Below are positions 1 to 8,743 of a DNA stretch of 64,000 bases, piece after piece. The stretch is from Xylanibacter ruminicola Ga6B6 (GTDB lineage Bacteria > Bacteroidota > Bacteroidia > Bacteroidales > Bacteroidaceae): contig NZ_JHXD01000001.1 of the NCBI RefSeq assembly GCF_000687715.1, positions 62,001 to 126,000 of the forward strand, given 5' to 3'. The notes beneath the pieces are model-generated. The model was not told the origin of the DNA, did no database searches, and worked only from the letters and a program-made list of their open reading frames with translations. Positions within the stretch are counted from its first letter, which is position 1, and the number at the start of each line of letters is the position of its first letter. Made by a program: the position numbers and the translations under genes.

Positions 1-1959
1 CTGGAACGATTCGGTTTTCCACCAGAAGAATACTGACTTCGACTTCTGCTCATCTACATACATGAGTGATGCCAAGCCCTGCTTATCATAAGGCGAAACC
101 AGACGATAAATGTCGCCAAACTGTACGATAGGACGAATCTGCTTGTACTCGGCAATGGCCTTGCGGCAGAGCTCTTTCTCATCGTCGGTCATATTCTTAG
201 GCTGGATTTCCATACCCAAACGACCGCTCATAGCCACATCAACACGATATTTGAGTGCTGTAGTGCGGAAAACTGTGTGGTTAGGTGTGGCCGAGATGTG
301 CGATGCCATAGCGATGGCAGGGAAGAAATAGCTTGTACCCCACTGCATATAGATACGCTGCAGAGCATCGGTATTATCGCTTACCCAGAACTCATCAAAA
401 TAAGGCAGCACGCCCCAGTTGGCACGACCGCCACCAGAAGCACAGGCCTGAATGGTAAGGTCGGGATACTTGGCACGAACACGCTGACAAACCTTCTCGA
501 AACCACGATGATATTCAATATAGAGATGGCACTGATCGTTCATGGTAAGATACTGTGAGCCATGATTTATAATGGGCATGTTGGCATCCCATTTGATATA
601 GTCGATTTCTGGATATTTTGTCATCAGATTATCAACAATAGAGAACACAAAGTCCTGTACCTTGGGGTTGGCCAGATCGAGTACCAGCTGCGTGCCGCCA
701 CGACCTTTCACTACCTCACGCTTGGGGGCTTTCACAACCCAGTCGGGGTGAGCATCATAGAGTTCGGATACTGAGTTGGTCATCTCTGGCTCAATCCAGA
801 TGCCGAACTTAATGCCATGCTTTTTGGCATCGCGAAGAAGACCTTCGATACCCTCGGGTAGCTTGTTTTTATCAACCTCCCAGTCGCCAAGAGCACAGTT
901 ATCGGTCTTACGAGGATATTTTACGCCAAACCAGCCATCGTCCATCACAAAGAGTTCACCACCCATCGAGGCAATATCGCCCATCATCTGGTCCATACCC
1001 TGCTGGTTGATGTCGAAGTAAACACCCTCCCAAGAGTTGAGCAGTATCTTACGCTCCTTATTGCCGTGAGCCAGCATATATTTGCGGCCCCACTTGTGGA
1101 AATTGCGCGATACACCTGAGAGACCACACTTTGAGAAGCTGAATGCCACCTTTGGCGTGGTGAATGTCTCACCTTTCTTAAGATGATAGGCCGAGTTATC
1201 GGGGTTGATGCCAGCAAAGAAGTAGTGGTACTCTGTGTCATCGGTCTCAACTTTCAGCTGATAGTTGCCTGAGTAGCAGAGGGCGGCACCAATCACATCG
1301 CCGCTGTTCTCCCGGCCTTTACCATCGAGCGAGAACATCACTTCGGCATGATCGGTATGTGCATTGCGTACACCATCCTTATTCTTAATCACCTTCTGTC
1401 CAAGCTGGATAGGCTCCTCAATCAAGCGAGCCTCGTTGCCCCACGAACCGCCAAAGTGCGAAAGCCATACGTTTCCGCGACGGATGGGCAGTGAACAAGA
1501 GGCAAATTGCGTAAGAGTGATGGGTTTGGCCTCGCCGTTTTTGATTTCTGTCCAGGTTTCAATCATATCTTCATCGAAACGTGCCTGATAGCACAGCACT
1601 ACCTGAACAGGGTATTTGGGATCTTTTAACGTAATCTGAGTAACAGAGCCTTGTGTGGTTACATCTGTTGCAAAAAGCTCTGTCGACATATTGCCATCGG
1701 CATGGGTCATGGCTACAGCTGCTTCAGCAGTACAGTTCATGCCATAAGCAGGATAAGCATCCATACGTCCGTCACGAGGGGATTGCAGATTCTGCAAATC
1801 GTAGTCGCTTAGTTTTGCACCATAATACACATACTGTGGTTGTTTACCCGTTTCTACATCAAGCACCATCGTGGTGTTCTTGGTTTGGATAACAACCTGT
1901 TTTGCCCAAGCCGTAGAGGCCGAGACCATAAGGAACGCTAGAAAAAGAATCTTCTTCAT
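1..1959 (-). CDS. Secreted alpha-galactosidase, glycoside hydrolase family 36 (3' end cut by window edge)
   Basis: Retaining GH36 enzymes release terminal alpha-1,6-galactose from raffinose-type sugars or galactomannan. The frame is open from the ATG at 1959 to the window edge (653 codons, family about 720-730), so only the C-terminal beta domain is missing. The product begins with a signal peptide (MKKILFLAFLMVSASTAWA), pointing to periplasm or cell surface. The nucleophile motif YIKWDANM (Asp458) and acid/base motif SDNTDA (Asp528) are 70 residues apart, as in characterised GH36 enzymes. FVMDDGWFG and GIWIEPEM are further family motifs. A good promoter lies 37-67 bp upstream of the start. 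No other polysaccharide-utilisation genes are visible; more could lie beyond position 1. Confidence 0.93.
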   Translation of the reverse strand, partial: MKKILFLAFLMVSASTAWAKQVVIQTKNTTMVLDVETGKQPQYVYYGAKLSDYDLQNLQSPRDGRMDAYPAYGMNCTAEAAVAMTHADGNMSTELFATDVTTQGSVTQITLKDPKYPVQVVLCYQARFDEDMIETWTEIKNGEAKPITLTQFASCSLPIRRGNVWLSHFGGSWGNEARLIEEPIQLGQKVIKNKDGVRNAHTDHAEVMFSLDGKGRENSGDVIGAALCYSGNYQLKVETDDTEYHYFFAGINPDNSAYHLKKGETFTTPKVAFSFSKCGLSGVSRNFHKWGRKYMLAHGNKERKILLNSWEGVYFDINQQGMDQMMGDIASMGGELFVMDDGWFGVKYPRKTDNCALGDWEVDKNKLPEGIEGLLRDAKKHGIKFGIWIEPEMTNSVSELYDAHPDWVVKAPKREVVKGRGGTQLVLDLANPKVQDFVFSIVDNLMTKYPEIDYIKWDANMPIINHGSQYLTMNDQCHLYIEYHRGFEKVCQRVRAKYPDLTIQACASGGGRANWGVLPYFDEFWVSDNTDALQRIYMQWGTSYFFPAIAMASHISATPNHTVFRTTALKYRVDVAMSGRLGMEIQPKNMTDDEKELCRKAIAEYKQIRPIVQFGDIYRLVSPYDKQGLASLMYVDEQKSKSVFFWWKTESFQ

Positions 1960-1995
1960 TTTTTTGAATCGGTTATTAGTTAAAAAATCTGAGCG

Positions 1996-2026
1996 CAAAG
2001 GTAATAAAAAATTTGTTTATCTCAAA
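1996..2026 (-). promoter_or_regulatory. Promoter of the GH36 gene
   Basis: On the minus strand TTTG (2023-2026), a 19-bp spacer and TACCTTTG (1996-2003) match the Bacteroidota primary sigma consensus exactly. Expected transcription start is near 1990, giving a leader of about 30 nt. It overlaps the divergent mntP promoter. Confidence 0.8.
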
Positions 2027-2043
2027 AAAAAGTTGTTATTTTG
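2012..2043 (+). promoter_or_regulatory. Probable mntP promoter
   Basis: TTTG (2012-2015), 20-bp spacer and TTATTTTG (2036-2043), one mismatch from TAnnTTTG. It interlocks with the divergent GH36 promoter, so the two transcripts may compete. Confidence 0.55.
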
Positions 2044-2077
2044 CAAGCTAAAGTATAAGAAAGAGCAAAATATTATC

Positions 2078-2653
2078 ATGAACTCGCTGGATATATGGAT
2101 GTTAGCCGTTGCATTGGCTATGGATTGCTTCACGGTTTCGATTGTGAGCGGTGTTATCGTTCGCCGTTGGTTGTGGGCGATGATTCTGCGTATGGCTTTT
2201 CTTTTCGGACTTTTCCAGGCCGTGATGCCACTGATAGGCTGGCTGACTACCAATCACTTTAGTGAGCAATTGGAAGCCATCGACCACTGGATAGCCTTTG
2301 GATTGCTGGCATTCTTAGGTGGAAAAATGATTCGCGAATCGTTCTCGGACGAGGAAGAACAGCAGTTTAATCCTAAGAACCTGCGTACCCAGCTGGTACT
2401 GGCTGTTGCTACAAGTATTGATGCACTGGCCATCGGTATATCGTTTGCTTGCACAGGCTATCGCGCCTTTGCGCAGATTGCCTATCCGCTGTTAATTATT
2501 GGACTGGTATCTTTCATGTTCAGTTTTGTAGGCTACAGGTTGGGCGTAAGGTTCGGCAAGTCGATAGCCCGCAAGCTAAAACCAGAACTGTTAGGTGGCA
2601 TAATTCTGATAGTAATAGGTATAAAAATACTGATTACTCACTTGATGGCTTAA
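2078..2653 (+). CDS. mntP: Manganese efflux pump MntP
   Basis: Inner-membrane exporter that protects against excess Mn2+. From the ATG at 2078 the product is 191 aa, matching the family (E. coli MntP 188 aa); the frame is open further upstream but that extension reads as promoter sequence. Six hydrophobic segments are visible, with the paired acidic motifs typical of MntP/DUF204: AMDCFTVSI in helix 1 and ATSIDALAIGIS in the fourth helix. Mn-riboswitches control mntP in some other phyla; no such structure is evident in the short leader here. The gene stands alone between the divergent GH36 gene and the B12-related ABC ATPase. Confidence 0.92.
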   Translation: MNSLDIWMLAVALAMDCFTVSIVSGVIVRRWLWAMILRMAFLFGLFQAVMPLIGWLTTNHFSEQLEAIDHWIAFGLLAFLGGKMIRESFSDEEEQQFNPKNLRTQLVLAVATSIDALAIGISFACTGYRAFAQIAYPLLIIGLVSFMFSFVGYRLGVRFGKSIARKLKPELLGGIILIVIGIKILITHLMA

Positions 2654-2713
2654 GATAAAACTCGCCAAAAGAAAAAAGTTTGCAAATTTTGATACTGTTT
2701 CCAAACTTTTTAC

Positions 2714-2721
2714 TATCTTTG
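2714..2721 (+). promoter_or_regulatory. -7 element for the ABC ATPase-cobD pair
   Basis: TATCTTTG ends only 4 nt before the ATG at 2726, implying a leaderless or nearly leaderless mRNA. The nearest TTTG upstream is 22 bp away, longer than the usual 19-20, so the -33 element is weak. A 10-bp inverted repeat (AAAAAGTTTG / CAAACTTTTT) spans the same region. Confidence 0.6.
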
Positions 2722-2725
2722 CACC

Positions 2726-3523
2726 ATGAAGACGACGGGCGAAACTATAGAGCTGCGCAATCTAAGCATCGGCTACCAGACAAAACACGGTATTAAAACG
2801 GTGGCTACGGGTATCGATGGTACCATCAAAAGCGGTGAACTTACTTGTCTGCTGGGTGCTAATGGTGTAGGAAAATCAACGCTACTAAAAACCCTATCTT
2901 CATTCCAACCAAAAACAGGTGGCGAGATACTGTTAGAAGGTCGCGAACTCTCAGAGTACAGCGATAAACAGCTGAGCCGCCTGATAGGAGTGGTGCTGAC
3001 CGAAAAGCCCGATGTGAGGAATATGACCGTTCGCGAGCTGGTATCGTTGGGGCGATCGCCCTACACAGGGTTTTGGGGCACTTATTCGAAAGACGACCTG
3101 CAGGTGGTTGACGAGGCTATTGCAATGGTGGGCATAGAGCCGCTAAAGAAGCGTATGGTGCACACGCTGAGCGATGGCGAACGCCAGAAGGTGATGATAG
3201 CCAAAGCACTGGCCCAACAAACACCTGTGATTTATCTTGACGAGCCAACGGCTTTTCTCGATTATCCCAGCAAAGTTGAGGTATTGCAGCTATTGTGTCG
3301 CATTAGTCGTGAGGCTGACAAAGTAATTTTTTTATCCACGCACGATGTGGAACTGGCCCTGCAGATGGCCGATACCATCTGGCTGATGACTCAAGGCGAG
3401 TCTGTAGCTATCGGATCGCCCAAAACGCTTGCTGAACAAGGGGCATTAGGCAGGTTTATAGAACGGGAGGGTATAGCCTTCGATCCCAAGACCATGACAA
3501 TAAAAGTAACAAAACAGGTATAA
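2726..3523 (+). CDS. ABC transporter ATP-binding protein, BtuD/FecE type
   Basis: ATPase subunit of a cobalamin or iron-siderophore importer, 265 aa, the normal size. Walker A is GANGVGKST, the signature is LSDGERQKV, Walker B is VIYLDEPTAFLDY and the switch histidine lies in LSTHDVE. Fifteen nucleotides separate it from the cobD-like gene, so the two are likely one operon. That partner and the convergent B12-uptake operon favour a BtuD role. No permease (BtuC) gene is present in the window, so the transporter must be completed from elsewhere. Substrate assignment is inferred from context; a haem or siderophore substrate cannot be excluded from the sequence. Confidence 0.85.
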   Translation: MKTTGETIELRNLSIGYQTKHGIKTVATGIDGTIKSGELTCLLGANGVGKSTLLKTLSSFQPKTGGEILLEGRELSEYSDKQLSRLIGVVLTEKPDVRNMTVRELVSLGRSPYTGFWGTYSKDDLQVVDEAIAMVGIEPLKKRMVHTLSDGERQKVMIAKALAQQTPVIYLDEPTAFLDYPSKVEVLQLLCRISREADKVIFLSTHDVELALQMADTIWLMTQGESVAIGSPKTLAEQGALGRFIEREGIAFDPKTMTIKVTKQV

Positions 3524-3538
3524 ATATCTATTAAGCTT

Positions 3539-4573
3539 ATGATATACGGGCACGGTGACGATGTGTTTCGCTATGGCGACAAGGTGAAGATAAATTTCAG
3601 CTCGAATGTGTATAGTCAGGCCGACTACACAGAGTTGAAAGAACACCTGATGCAGCATTTTGATGTGGTGGGTCACTACCCAGAGCCCGATGCCCATACT
3701 TTAGAATGCCTGTTGGCCGAAAAACTGGGTGTAAAAGAGAACACCGTGATGGTTACCAGCGGCGCTAACGAGGCTATCTATCTGATAGCACAATTGTACA
3801 AGGGTTGGTCGTCTATCATTCCGCATCCCACTTTTAGCGAATACGAGGATGCTTGCCGCATGTTTAACCATATTATTTCGTACGACGTTAAGGACGAGTT
3901 TGATGTACTTCCCAAGGACCGTATTTATTGGATTTGTAACCCTAATAACCCTACAGGCAACGTGCTGGTAAAGGGTATGATAAACCATATCGTTCGCAAT
4001 CATCCACGCTATCTGTATGTCATCGATCAGTCGTATGCAGATTATACCTTAGCGCCTATGCTGGAGCCCAAGGAGATGACAGATGTGTTCAACTTGATGC
4101 TGGTTCACTCGCTTTCCAAGACATTCTGCATACCAGGTCTGCGTTTGGGTTATATCGTGGCCTCACCTATTATTATAGGTAGACTGAAACAGATACGTCA
4201 GCCCTGGACGATTAACGCCCTGGCTATCGAGGCTGGTAAATATATGCTTGAGAACAATCTGCAGATGATTCCCGACCTGAAAGGCTATCTGCAGGAGACG
4301 ATGCGACTGCACGCAAACTTATCGGCTATCGACGGACTGAAAGTGATGAAGACGGATACCAACTTTATGCTGGTATCCATAAATAATAGTACATCGATAG
4401 AGTTGAAACGATGGCTGATGGACAACTACGGTATATTGATTCGTGATGCCTCGAACATTCGCGGATTAGATAATAACTACTTCCGCATAACTACCCAACA
4501 GCCCGAGGAAAACGATCTGTTGGTAGAAGCTATCACGGCGTATGTAGGCCATCTGAACGAGGTTAGCGACTAA
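3539..4573 (+). CDS. cobD: CobD-like PLP-dependent aminotransferase-fold enzyme (threonine-phosphate decarboxylase)
   Basis: A 344-aa fold-type I PLP enzyme. CobD decarboxylates L-threonine-O-3-phosphate to (R)-1-amino-2-propanol phosphate, the linker between corrin ring and nucleotide loop of cobalamin. The start IYGHGDDVF recalls the CobD N-terminus, and the PLP lysine is in HSLSKTFCIPGLRLGY (Lys194). NPNNPTG (about 134-140) and the DQSYADY segment fit the superfamily. Histidinol-phosphate aminotransferase is the close alternative; location beside B12-uptake genes supports CobD. The last 11 bp overlap the 3' end of the convergent btuF-like gene. No other nucleotide-loop assembly genes are nearby. 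Confidence 0.75.
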   Translation: MIYGHGDDVFRYGDKVKINFSSNVYSQADYTELKEHLMQHFDVVGHYPEPDAHTLECLLAEKLGVKENTVMVTSGANEAIYLIAQLYKGWSSIIPHPTFSEYEDACRMFNHIISYDVKDEFDVLPKDRIYWICNPNNPTGNVLVKGMINHIVRNHPRYLYVIDQSYADYTLAPMLEPKEMTDVFNLMLVHSLSKTFCIPGLRLGYIVASPIIIGRLKQIRQPWTINALAIEAGKYMLENNLQMIPDLKGYLQETMRLHANLSAIDGLKVMKTDTNFMLVSINNSTSIELKRWLMDNYGILIRDASNIRGLDNNYFRITTQQPEENDLLVEAITAYVGHLNEVSD

Positions 4574-5687
4574 CCTCTTTAAAATAGCGCATCGAGGCCA
4601 TCGTATCCAGTTCGGGATGCAGAATATGGATAAAATCGCCCAATAGTCTTTCTGGATGGAAAGGTGATTCCTCGTAGAACAACGAACGCTCTACATCACA
4701 ACCATAAGCTGTTTGGTTCTTAAAGGCCTTAAACTGATTATAGCCATGATGTTCGCTCAGCAGTTCATCATAGGTAATATCGTGATCGCCACTATATCTG
4801 AAGAGCCACACATCAGCATCGCCAGCACGTTCTAAAACCGTTTCGAAAGGCAATGAGATAGAACCGCTGTGTTCATCGTCAGCCCACGCATATTGAGCGT
4901 TAGCATCCCTAATCATCTGGCCAATGGTGCTTTTGCCACCAGGCACATACCACACGCTACCTGTTACCTTATCAACCACGACCGATGGCTTTGTTTTAGC
5001 CTTTGCTGCCAATGCCTTAAGTTGGTGGTAGCTGTTATCTACACTCTGAAACAGCATATCGGCACGCTCTTCGCAACCAAACAGCATGCCATAGAAACGT
5101 AGCCACTCGGCACGAGCCAAAGGCGAGGCTTCCATATAGTCGGCACATTCTATGATGGGGATGTTAATCTCTTCGAGTTTACCATAGCCACCGCTGTTTT
5201 CGAAAGGCGACAGGAATAGGGCATCAGGATGTTCGTCGATAATTTTCTCGATAACAGGACTCATACCATCGCCAACATCGCTTATCTTGCCTTTGGCCAC
5301 CTGCTCCTGAATCCAAGGTATCTTAATGTACTTCAAGTCGGCCACACCCGATATGCAATTCTGTTTGCCAAACTCCATCAGCATAGCGCAATGCACGGTG
5401 GTAAACATCACGGCACGTTTTAATGGTGTGCGTACTACAGTACCGCTGGGAATATGGTTGGGTATTTCCTGGTCGGCAGGTATCAGCACATAACGGTGCA
5501 GCGTCATACCCTCCTTCCAGGGATTCTTGATGGTAGCCACCGTATAGCCATCAAACTTCTCGACGCTAATCTGTGTGGCATATTTGAATGTAACAGCATC
5601 GCCCTCAGCTTGCTGAAGTGCGTTTTTCTTCGCACCTCCGCAGGCTGTGAGCAATACTGCTATGATTAATAGTTGAATGTATCTCAT
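4563..5687 (-). CDS. Periplasmic substrate-binding lipoprotein, BtuF-like
   Basis: 374-aa ABC-importer binding protein with a lipoprotein signal (MRYIQLLIIAVLLTACGG, Cys16). The rest fits the two-lobed TroA/BtuF fold, with VRTPLKRAVMFTTVHCAML in the first lobe and SGGYGKLEEINIPIIEC preceding the linker helix. In B12 uptake BtuF hands corrinoid to BtuCD. It is the last gene of the riboswitch operon; its ATG overlaps the preceding stop codon (TAATG at 5687), implying translational coupling. The probable ATPase is convergent at 2726; the permease is not in the window. Related binding proteins carry ferric siderophores, so cobalamin is inferred from the operon. Confidence 0.8.
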   Translation of the reverse strand: MRYIQLLIIAVLLTACGGAKKNALQQAEGDAVTFKYATQISVEKFDGYTVATIKNPWKEGMTLHRYVLIPADQEIPNHIPSGTVVRTPLKRAVMFTTVHCAMLMEFGKQNCISGVADLKYIKIPWIQEQVAKGKISDVGDGMSPVIEKIIDEHPDALFLSPFENSGGYGKLEEINIPIIECADYMEASPLARAEWLRFYGMLFGCEERADMLFQSVDNSYHQLKALAAKAKTKPSVVVDKVTGSVWYVPGGKSTIGQMIRDANAQYAWADDEHSGSISLPFETVLERAGDADVWLFRYSGDHDITYDELLSEHHGYNQFKAFKNQTAYGCDVERSLFYEESPFHPERLLGDFIHILHPELDTMASMRYFKEVSR

Positions 5688-6430
5688 TAATACTCAAACT
5701 CGATATCGTCGATACACATGTAAGTAGGAGTTGTTGGACCGTAGTCGTTCTTCTTAGTGCTATCGAATGCAAAGCTCAGTTTGGTAACTTTCTCTAAACT
5801 CTGGAAATCGCAGAACTGCCAATCCTTTACATACTCACCATCCTTAGCCAGGAAAACCTCAACATCCTTGGTTGAACCATCAGACAGTGTTGCAGTAACT
5901 GTGCACTTAAACCAGTCGTCCTTCTCAAACTTACCAGGAGACATTCCATCGCCATTCAGGATGGCATCAACAGCCCATGCCTCGTTGGTGAACCAGAAGC
6001 CCTTCAGGGTAACGGCACGACCGAAATCGATTTCCTCGCCATAGGTATATACTACACAGAAGTTGTTACCGCTCTTGGCAGCACCTACAGCACTATTGAA
6101 CTGATCGGGATTCTGCTCCTTATAAGTAGTCTCTGTGCGATTTGAGATAGCAAAACCAGTCCAGCTGGCCCATGAGGGTGTGTAGTTTACTGGGAAGGTT
6201 ACACCCTTTTCCTTATACTGGCAGGCGAAGGCCTCTGATCCCCAGTTATCAAACTTAGTACCAGTTTCATCACCACGCCAATAGCCATCAGCGCCAAGCT
6301 TCTTGTTCTCGAAAGAAACTGTAGCCTGTCTCTTACCACCAACAGGATTGTCATCATTAGTACATGATGTGAACGACAGTGCGAAACCGCACGCAAGGAC
6401 TGCAAGTCCGAAAATTTTGTTTGTCTTCAT
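5687..6430 (-). CDS. DUF4465-type surface lipoprotein, candidate corrinoid-binding protein
   Basis: 247 aa with a lipoprotein signal peptide (LSFTSC, Cys23) followed by the acidic stretch TNDDNP, resembling the lipoprotein export signal that sends Bacteroidota lipoproteins to the cell surface. The remainder matches my recollection of DUF4465: SWASWTGFAISNRT near residue 90, LKGFWFTNEAWA, and the ending MCIDDIEF, suggesting a jelly-roll or beta-sandwich fold. DUF4465-like lipoproteins accompany BtuB/BtuG in gut Bacteroides, and one group (BtuH) binds B12; the membership of this protein is inference. It lies 31 bp downstream of the preceding gene and is coupled to the btuF-like gene. Confidence 0.72.
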   Translation of the reverse strand: MKTNKIFGLAVLACGFALSFTSCTNDDNPVGGKRQATVSFENKKLGADGYWRGDETGTKFDNWGSEAFACQYKEKGVTFPVNYTPSWASWTGFAISNRTETTYKEQNPDQFNSAVGAAKSGNNFCVVYTYGEEIDFGRAVTLKGFWFTNEAWAVDAILNGDGMSPGKFEKDDWFKCTVTATLSDGSTKDVEVFLAKDGEYVKDWQFCDFQSLEKVTKLSFAFDSTKKNDYGPTTPTYMCIDDIEFEY

Positions 6431-6461
6431 AATTTTTTTGTTTTAAGTGAATAATAAGAGG

Positions 6462-7580
6462 TTATTTAATAACAACTTTTTTCTTGTTCTGAATATAAAC
6501 GCCTTTCTTGGTTGGAGTAACCTTTCGACCCTGCAGGTCGTAGAAAGGACTTGATGAAGATGCTTCCTGCTGGATGGCATGAATGCCGCTTAAAGCATTC
6601 TCGATAGCTTGGAGCGAGGCATCGAGATGGATGTCCTCGGCACCAGCAAACTCTGTAGAGGTTTCGCCCCACCACTCGGGCTGGGGACATTTCTGATTCA
6701 AACCCGTATAAACACGCACAAAGTCGATGAAATCGAGATTTACAGGCTGACGGTTCTCATCCACAGCCCATGAGATATCAATACCGCAGCCCTCATAATT
6801 ATAAGAGGTGGCATCGGCATTATCGCTAAAGTTGGGTAGATTGTCGGCATAGCCATAGAGGAAACCTACCAGCACGTAATAGTAGGGACTGAACGATTCC
6901 TCTACCTGATTAGACAGATTCAGCATATTATCGGGCAGTCGGGTGCCGTTGAAGGTGAGATTATCTGGCAACCACTGGGGGTAATACTCCTGGGTGTGGT
7001 AGTGATTACGATCGATGGTGCCGCTATTGCCTTGGTTATCTGTCCAGGGAATATCGCCCATAGGGTTCTGACGGTAGGTTATCTCGTAACCATAAATTAC
7101 CTTTCCTGCGCTATCCACATCGCAACTGCCGCTGATTTCGTACCAAGGGTCGTCGGGCTTTCCGTTGCCGTTTACATCCTTAGATACCATCACTACGCCA
7201 GCCTCGTTCATACCACCAAACACCAGATTCTTCATTTCCTGATAGGCGTTTCCCCATACGGCAAAGTCGCGCTCGCCAGGCACGTTGGCGATAGAATGAT
7301 CGAAGTGGAACGTAATATAACCGCCCCAGCCGCCCAGTGCCACCAAATGAGAGTCGATGGGGCCAAGCCCGGCCAGATTATTGTTACACTTCTTAATCAT
7401 ATCGGCCTCGGTATCGCCAGCTTCGTATTCAGGCACATCGTTTACATACTGTCCTGGGGCTGGGCGATATTCATCTACTGCCTGGATGTATTTGGAGTGC
7501 ACAGTTACATCGTCCATGCGCTGAGCGTGGATATTACCGGTAGTAATTGCGGCTATTAATAGTAACAATATCTTCTTCAT
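6462..7580 (-). CDS. Secreted protein of unknown function in the B12 operon, with C-terminal sorting-like tail
   Basis: 372 aa, signal peptide (MKKILLLLIAAITTGNIHAQ). I do not recognise a characterised family; similar proteins occur in Bacteroidota B12 and carbohydrate loci under cell-surface protein names. Conserved-looking features are the ITFHFDHSI and RDFAVWGNAY segments, an acidic calcium-site-like run DVNGNGKPDDPW near residue 150, and ISWAVDENRQPVNLDFIDFVRVYT near 300. The C-terminus, FYDLQGRKVTPTKKGVYI then KKVVIK, looks like the short type IX secretion/sorting-type tail common in Prevotella. It overlaps the btuG-like gene by 4 bp (ATGA), so it belongs to the operon and probably acts on or near the cell surface. 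Confidence 0.7.
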   Translation of the reverse strand: MKKILLLLIAAITTGNIHAQRMDDVTVHSKYIQAVDEYRPAPGQYVNDVPEYEAGDTEADMIKKCNNNLAGLGPIDSHLVALGGWGGYITFHFDHSIANVPGERDFAVWGNAYQEMKNLVFGGMNEAGVVMVSKDVNGNGKPDDPWYEISGSCDVDSAGKVIYGYEITYRQNPMGDIPWTDNQGNSGTIDRNHYHTQEYYPQWLPDNLTFNGTRLPDNMLNLSNQVEESFSPYYYVLVGFLYGYADNLPNFSDNADATSYNYEGCGIDISWAVDENRQPVNLDFIDFVRVYTGLNQKCPQPEWWGETSTEFAGAEDIHLDASLQAIENALSGIHAIQQEASSSSPFYDLQGRKVTPTKKGVYIQNKKKVVIK

Positions 7581-8743
7581 TTCTTTACTGTTTTAAATAA
7601 AAATGCTGCGTGGGCAGGTATATCGCCTGTGCTTACCTTCCAGTCGAAGGTGCCATCGGGCAGGAAGTGCAGCAACTCGCCACTCGATACATAGTTCTTG
7701 GCATCCATCAGATAAAAATCGCGATGGATGGGGTTTACAATGATGCCATAAGGCATGCGTATCTTGCTAATCTCGGGTGCACTCGACAGACTGGTGCTTA
7801 CCACCTGATGCGTTTTTACGTTGATGATACCATAGGTGATGGTATTACTCATCGACACCTCGCTCCACTGAGAGCCGTAGAAATAGAGCGAATCGCCCAC
7901 AATACAAAGGTCGCTTACAGGTTGATCGATGTATCCGCCAACCTTCATTTTGCCGCTTTCGTCAGGTGCCAACCACCAGATGCTCGATGCCTCAGTCATA
8001 TAGTCGCCACGAGCTGTTACCCACAGCTGATTGTACTTATCGGCCTTCAGATGATGTAGGTTGGGGGCTACCTCTATCTTGCTGGTTTCTTGCATGGTAG
8101 CCATATCTATCACGCTGACTGTACTCTCATAACCTTGGCCTGTCATACCTTGATAGCCACCACTGTTGGCCACGTAAAGCTGGTTGCCGATAATGGCCAT
8201 CTCCTCGGGCTGATAGCCTACACTACAAGAGTCGACCTTTTGCAAGGTGAGTGTATCTACCTTATACACACTACCTAGCGGACTGTTGCTCGAAGCATAA
8301 ACCGTTCCCACATACGATGACACGTAAGCATATCGATCGTTAAACGTCACGTATCGGCAGTTAGGAATGTTTACCTTACCTATTCTGATAGCCGAATCGG
8401 CACGGGCCACCTCAACCTTGTTTGAGCAGTTGATAACCAGCCACAGACGTGAACCATATATCTGACAATCGTTACCCACATCGCCCAGCGACATTACAGT
8501 ACTTGGGTTTCGCTGCGAGTAGATGTTGCGATAATAGTGGGCTGTAGAATCAGACAGGTCGAGATAGTCGAGCGACGACTTGTTTGATCCCATATTACCC
8601 TCATTCAGCAGATACATGCCAACGATATCGCCCTGCTGCGTTTTGCCGCCTGGATCGCTTTTCTCCATCGGCACTATCATCACATCCTGGCGACAGGCCG
8701 AAAGGAGCAACAGGGTTAATATGTAGTATGCTAGCTGCTTCAT
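7577..8743 (-). CDS. btuG: BtuG-like surface lipoprotein (beta-propeller, YncE-like)
   Basis: 388 aa, lipobox LLSAC (Cys17). The body consists of repeating strands of a YncE/DUF5074-type beta-propeller: NRYAYV-like, VDTLTLQKVDS, MAIIGNQLYVANSGG, VSVIDMATMQETSKI, and LYFYGSQW. In Bacteroides BtuG is a surface lipoprotein that binds cobalamin extremely tightly and caps the BtuB receptor. Here it directly follows the btuB-like gene with a 4-bp ATGA overlap and is under the same cobalamin riboswitch, so the assignment rests on fold plus context. Sequence details needed for B12 contact cannot be judged by eye. Confidence 0.8.
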   Translation of the reverse strand: MKQLAYYILTLLLLSACRQDVMIVPMEKSDPGGKTQQGDIVGMYLLNEGNMGSNKSSLDYLDLSDSTAHYYRNIYSQRNPSTVMSLGDVGNDCQIYGSRLWLVINCSNKVEVARADSAIRIGKVNIPNCRYVTFNDRYAYVSSYVGTVYASSNSPLGSVYKVDTLTLQKVDSCSVGYQPEEMAIIGNQLYVANSGGYQGMTGQGYESTVSVIDMATMQETSKIEVAPNLHHLKADKYNQLWVTARGDYMTEASSIWWLAPDESGKMKVGGYIDQPVSDLCIVGDSLYFYGSQWSEVSMSNTITYGIINVKTHQVVSTSLSSAPEISKIRMPYGIIVNPIHRDFYLMDAKNYVSSGELLHFLPDGTFDWKVSTGDIPAHAAFLFKTVKK

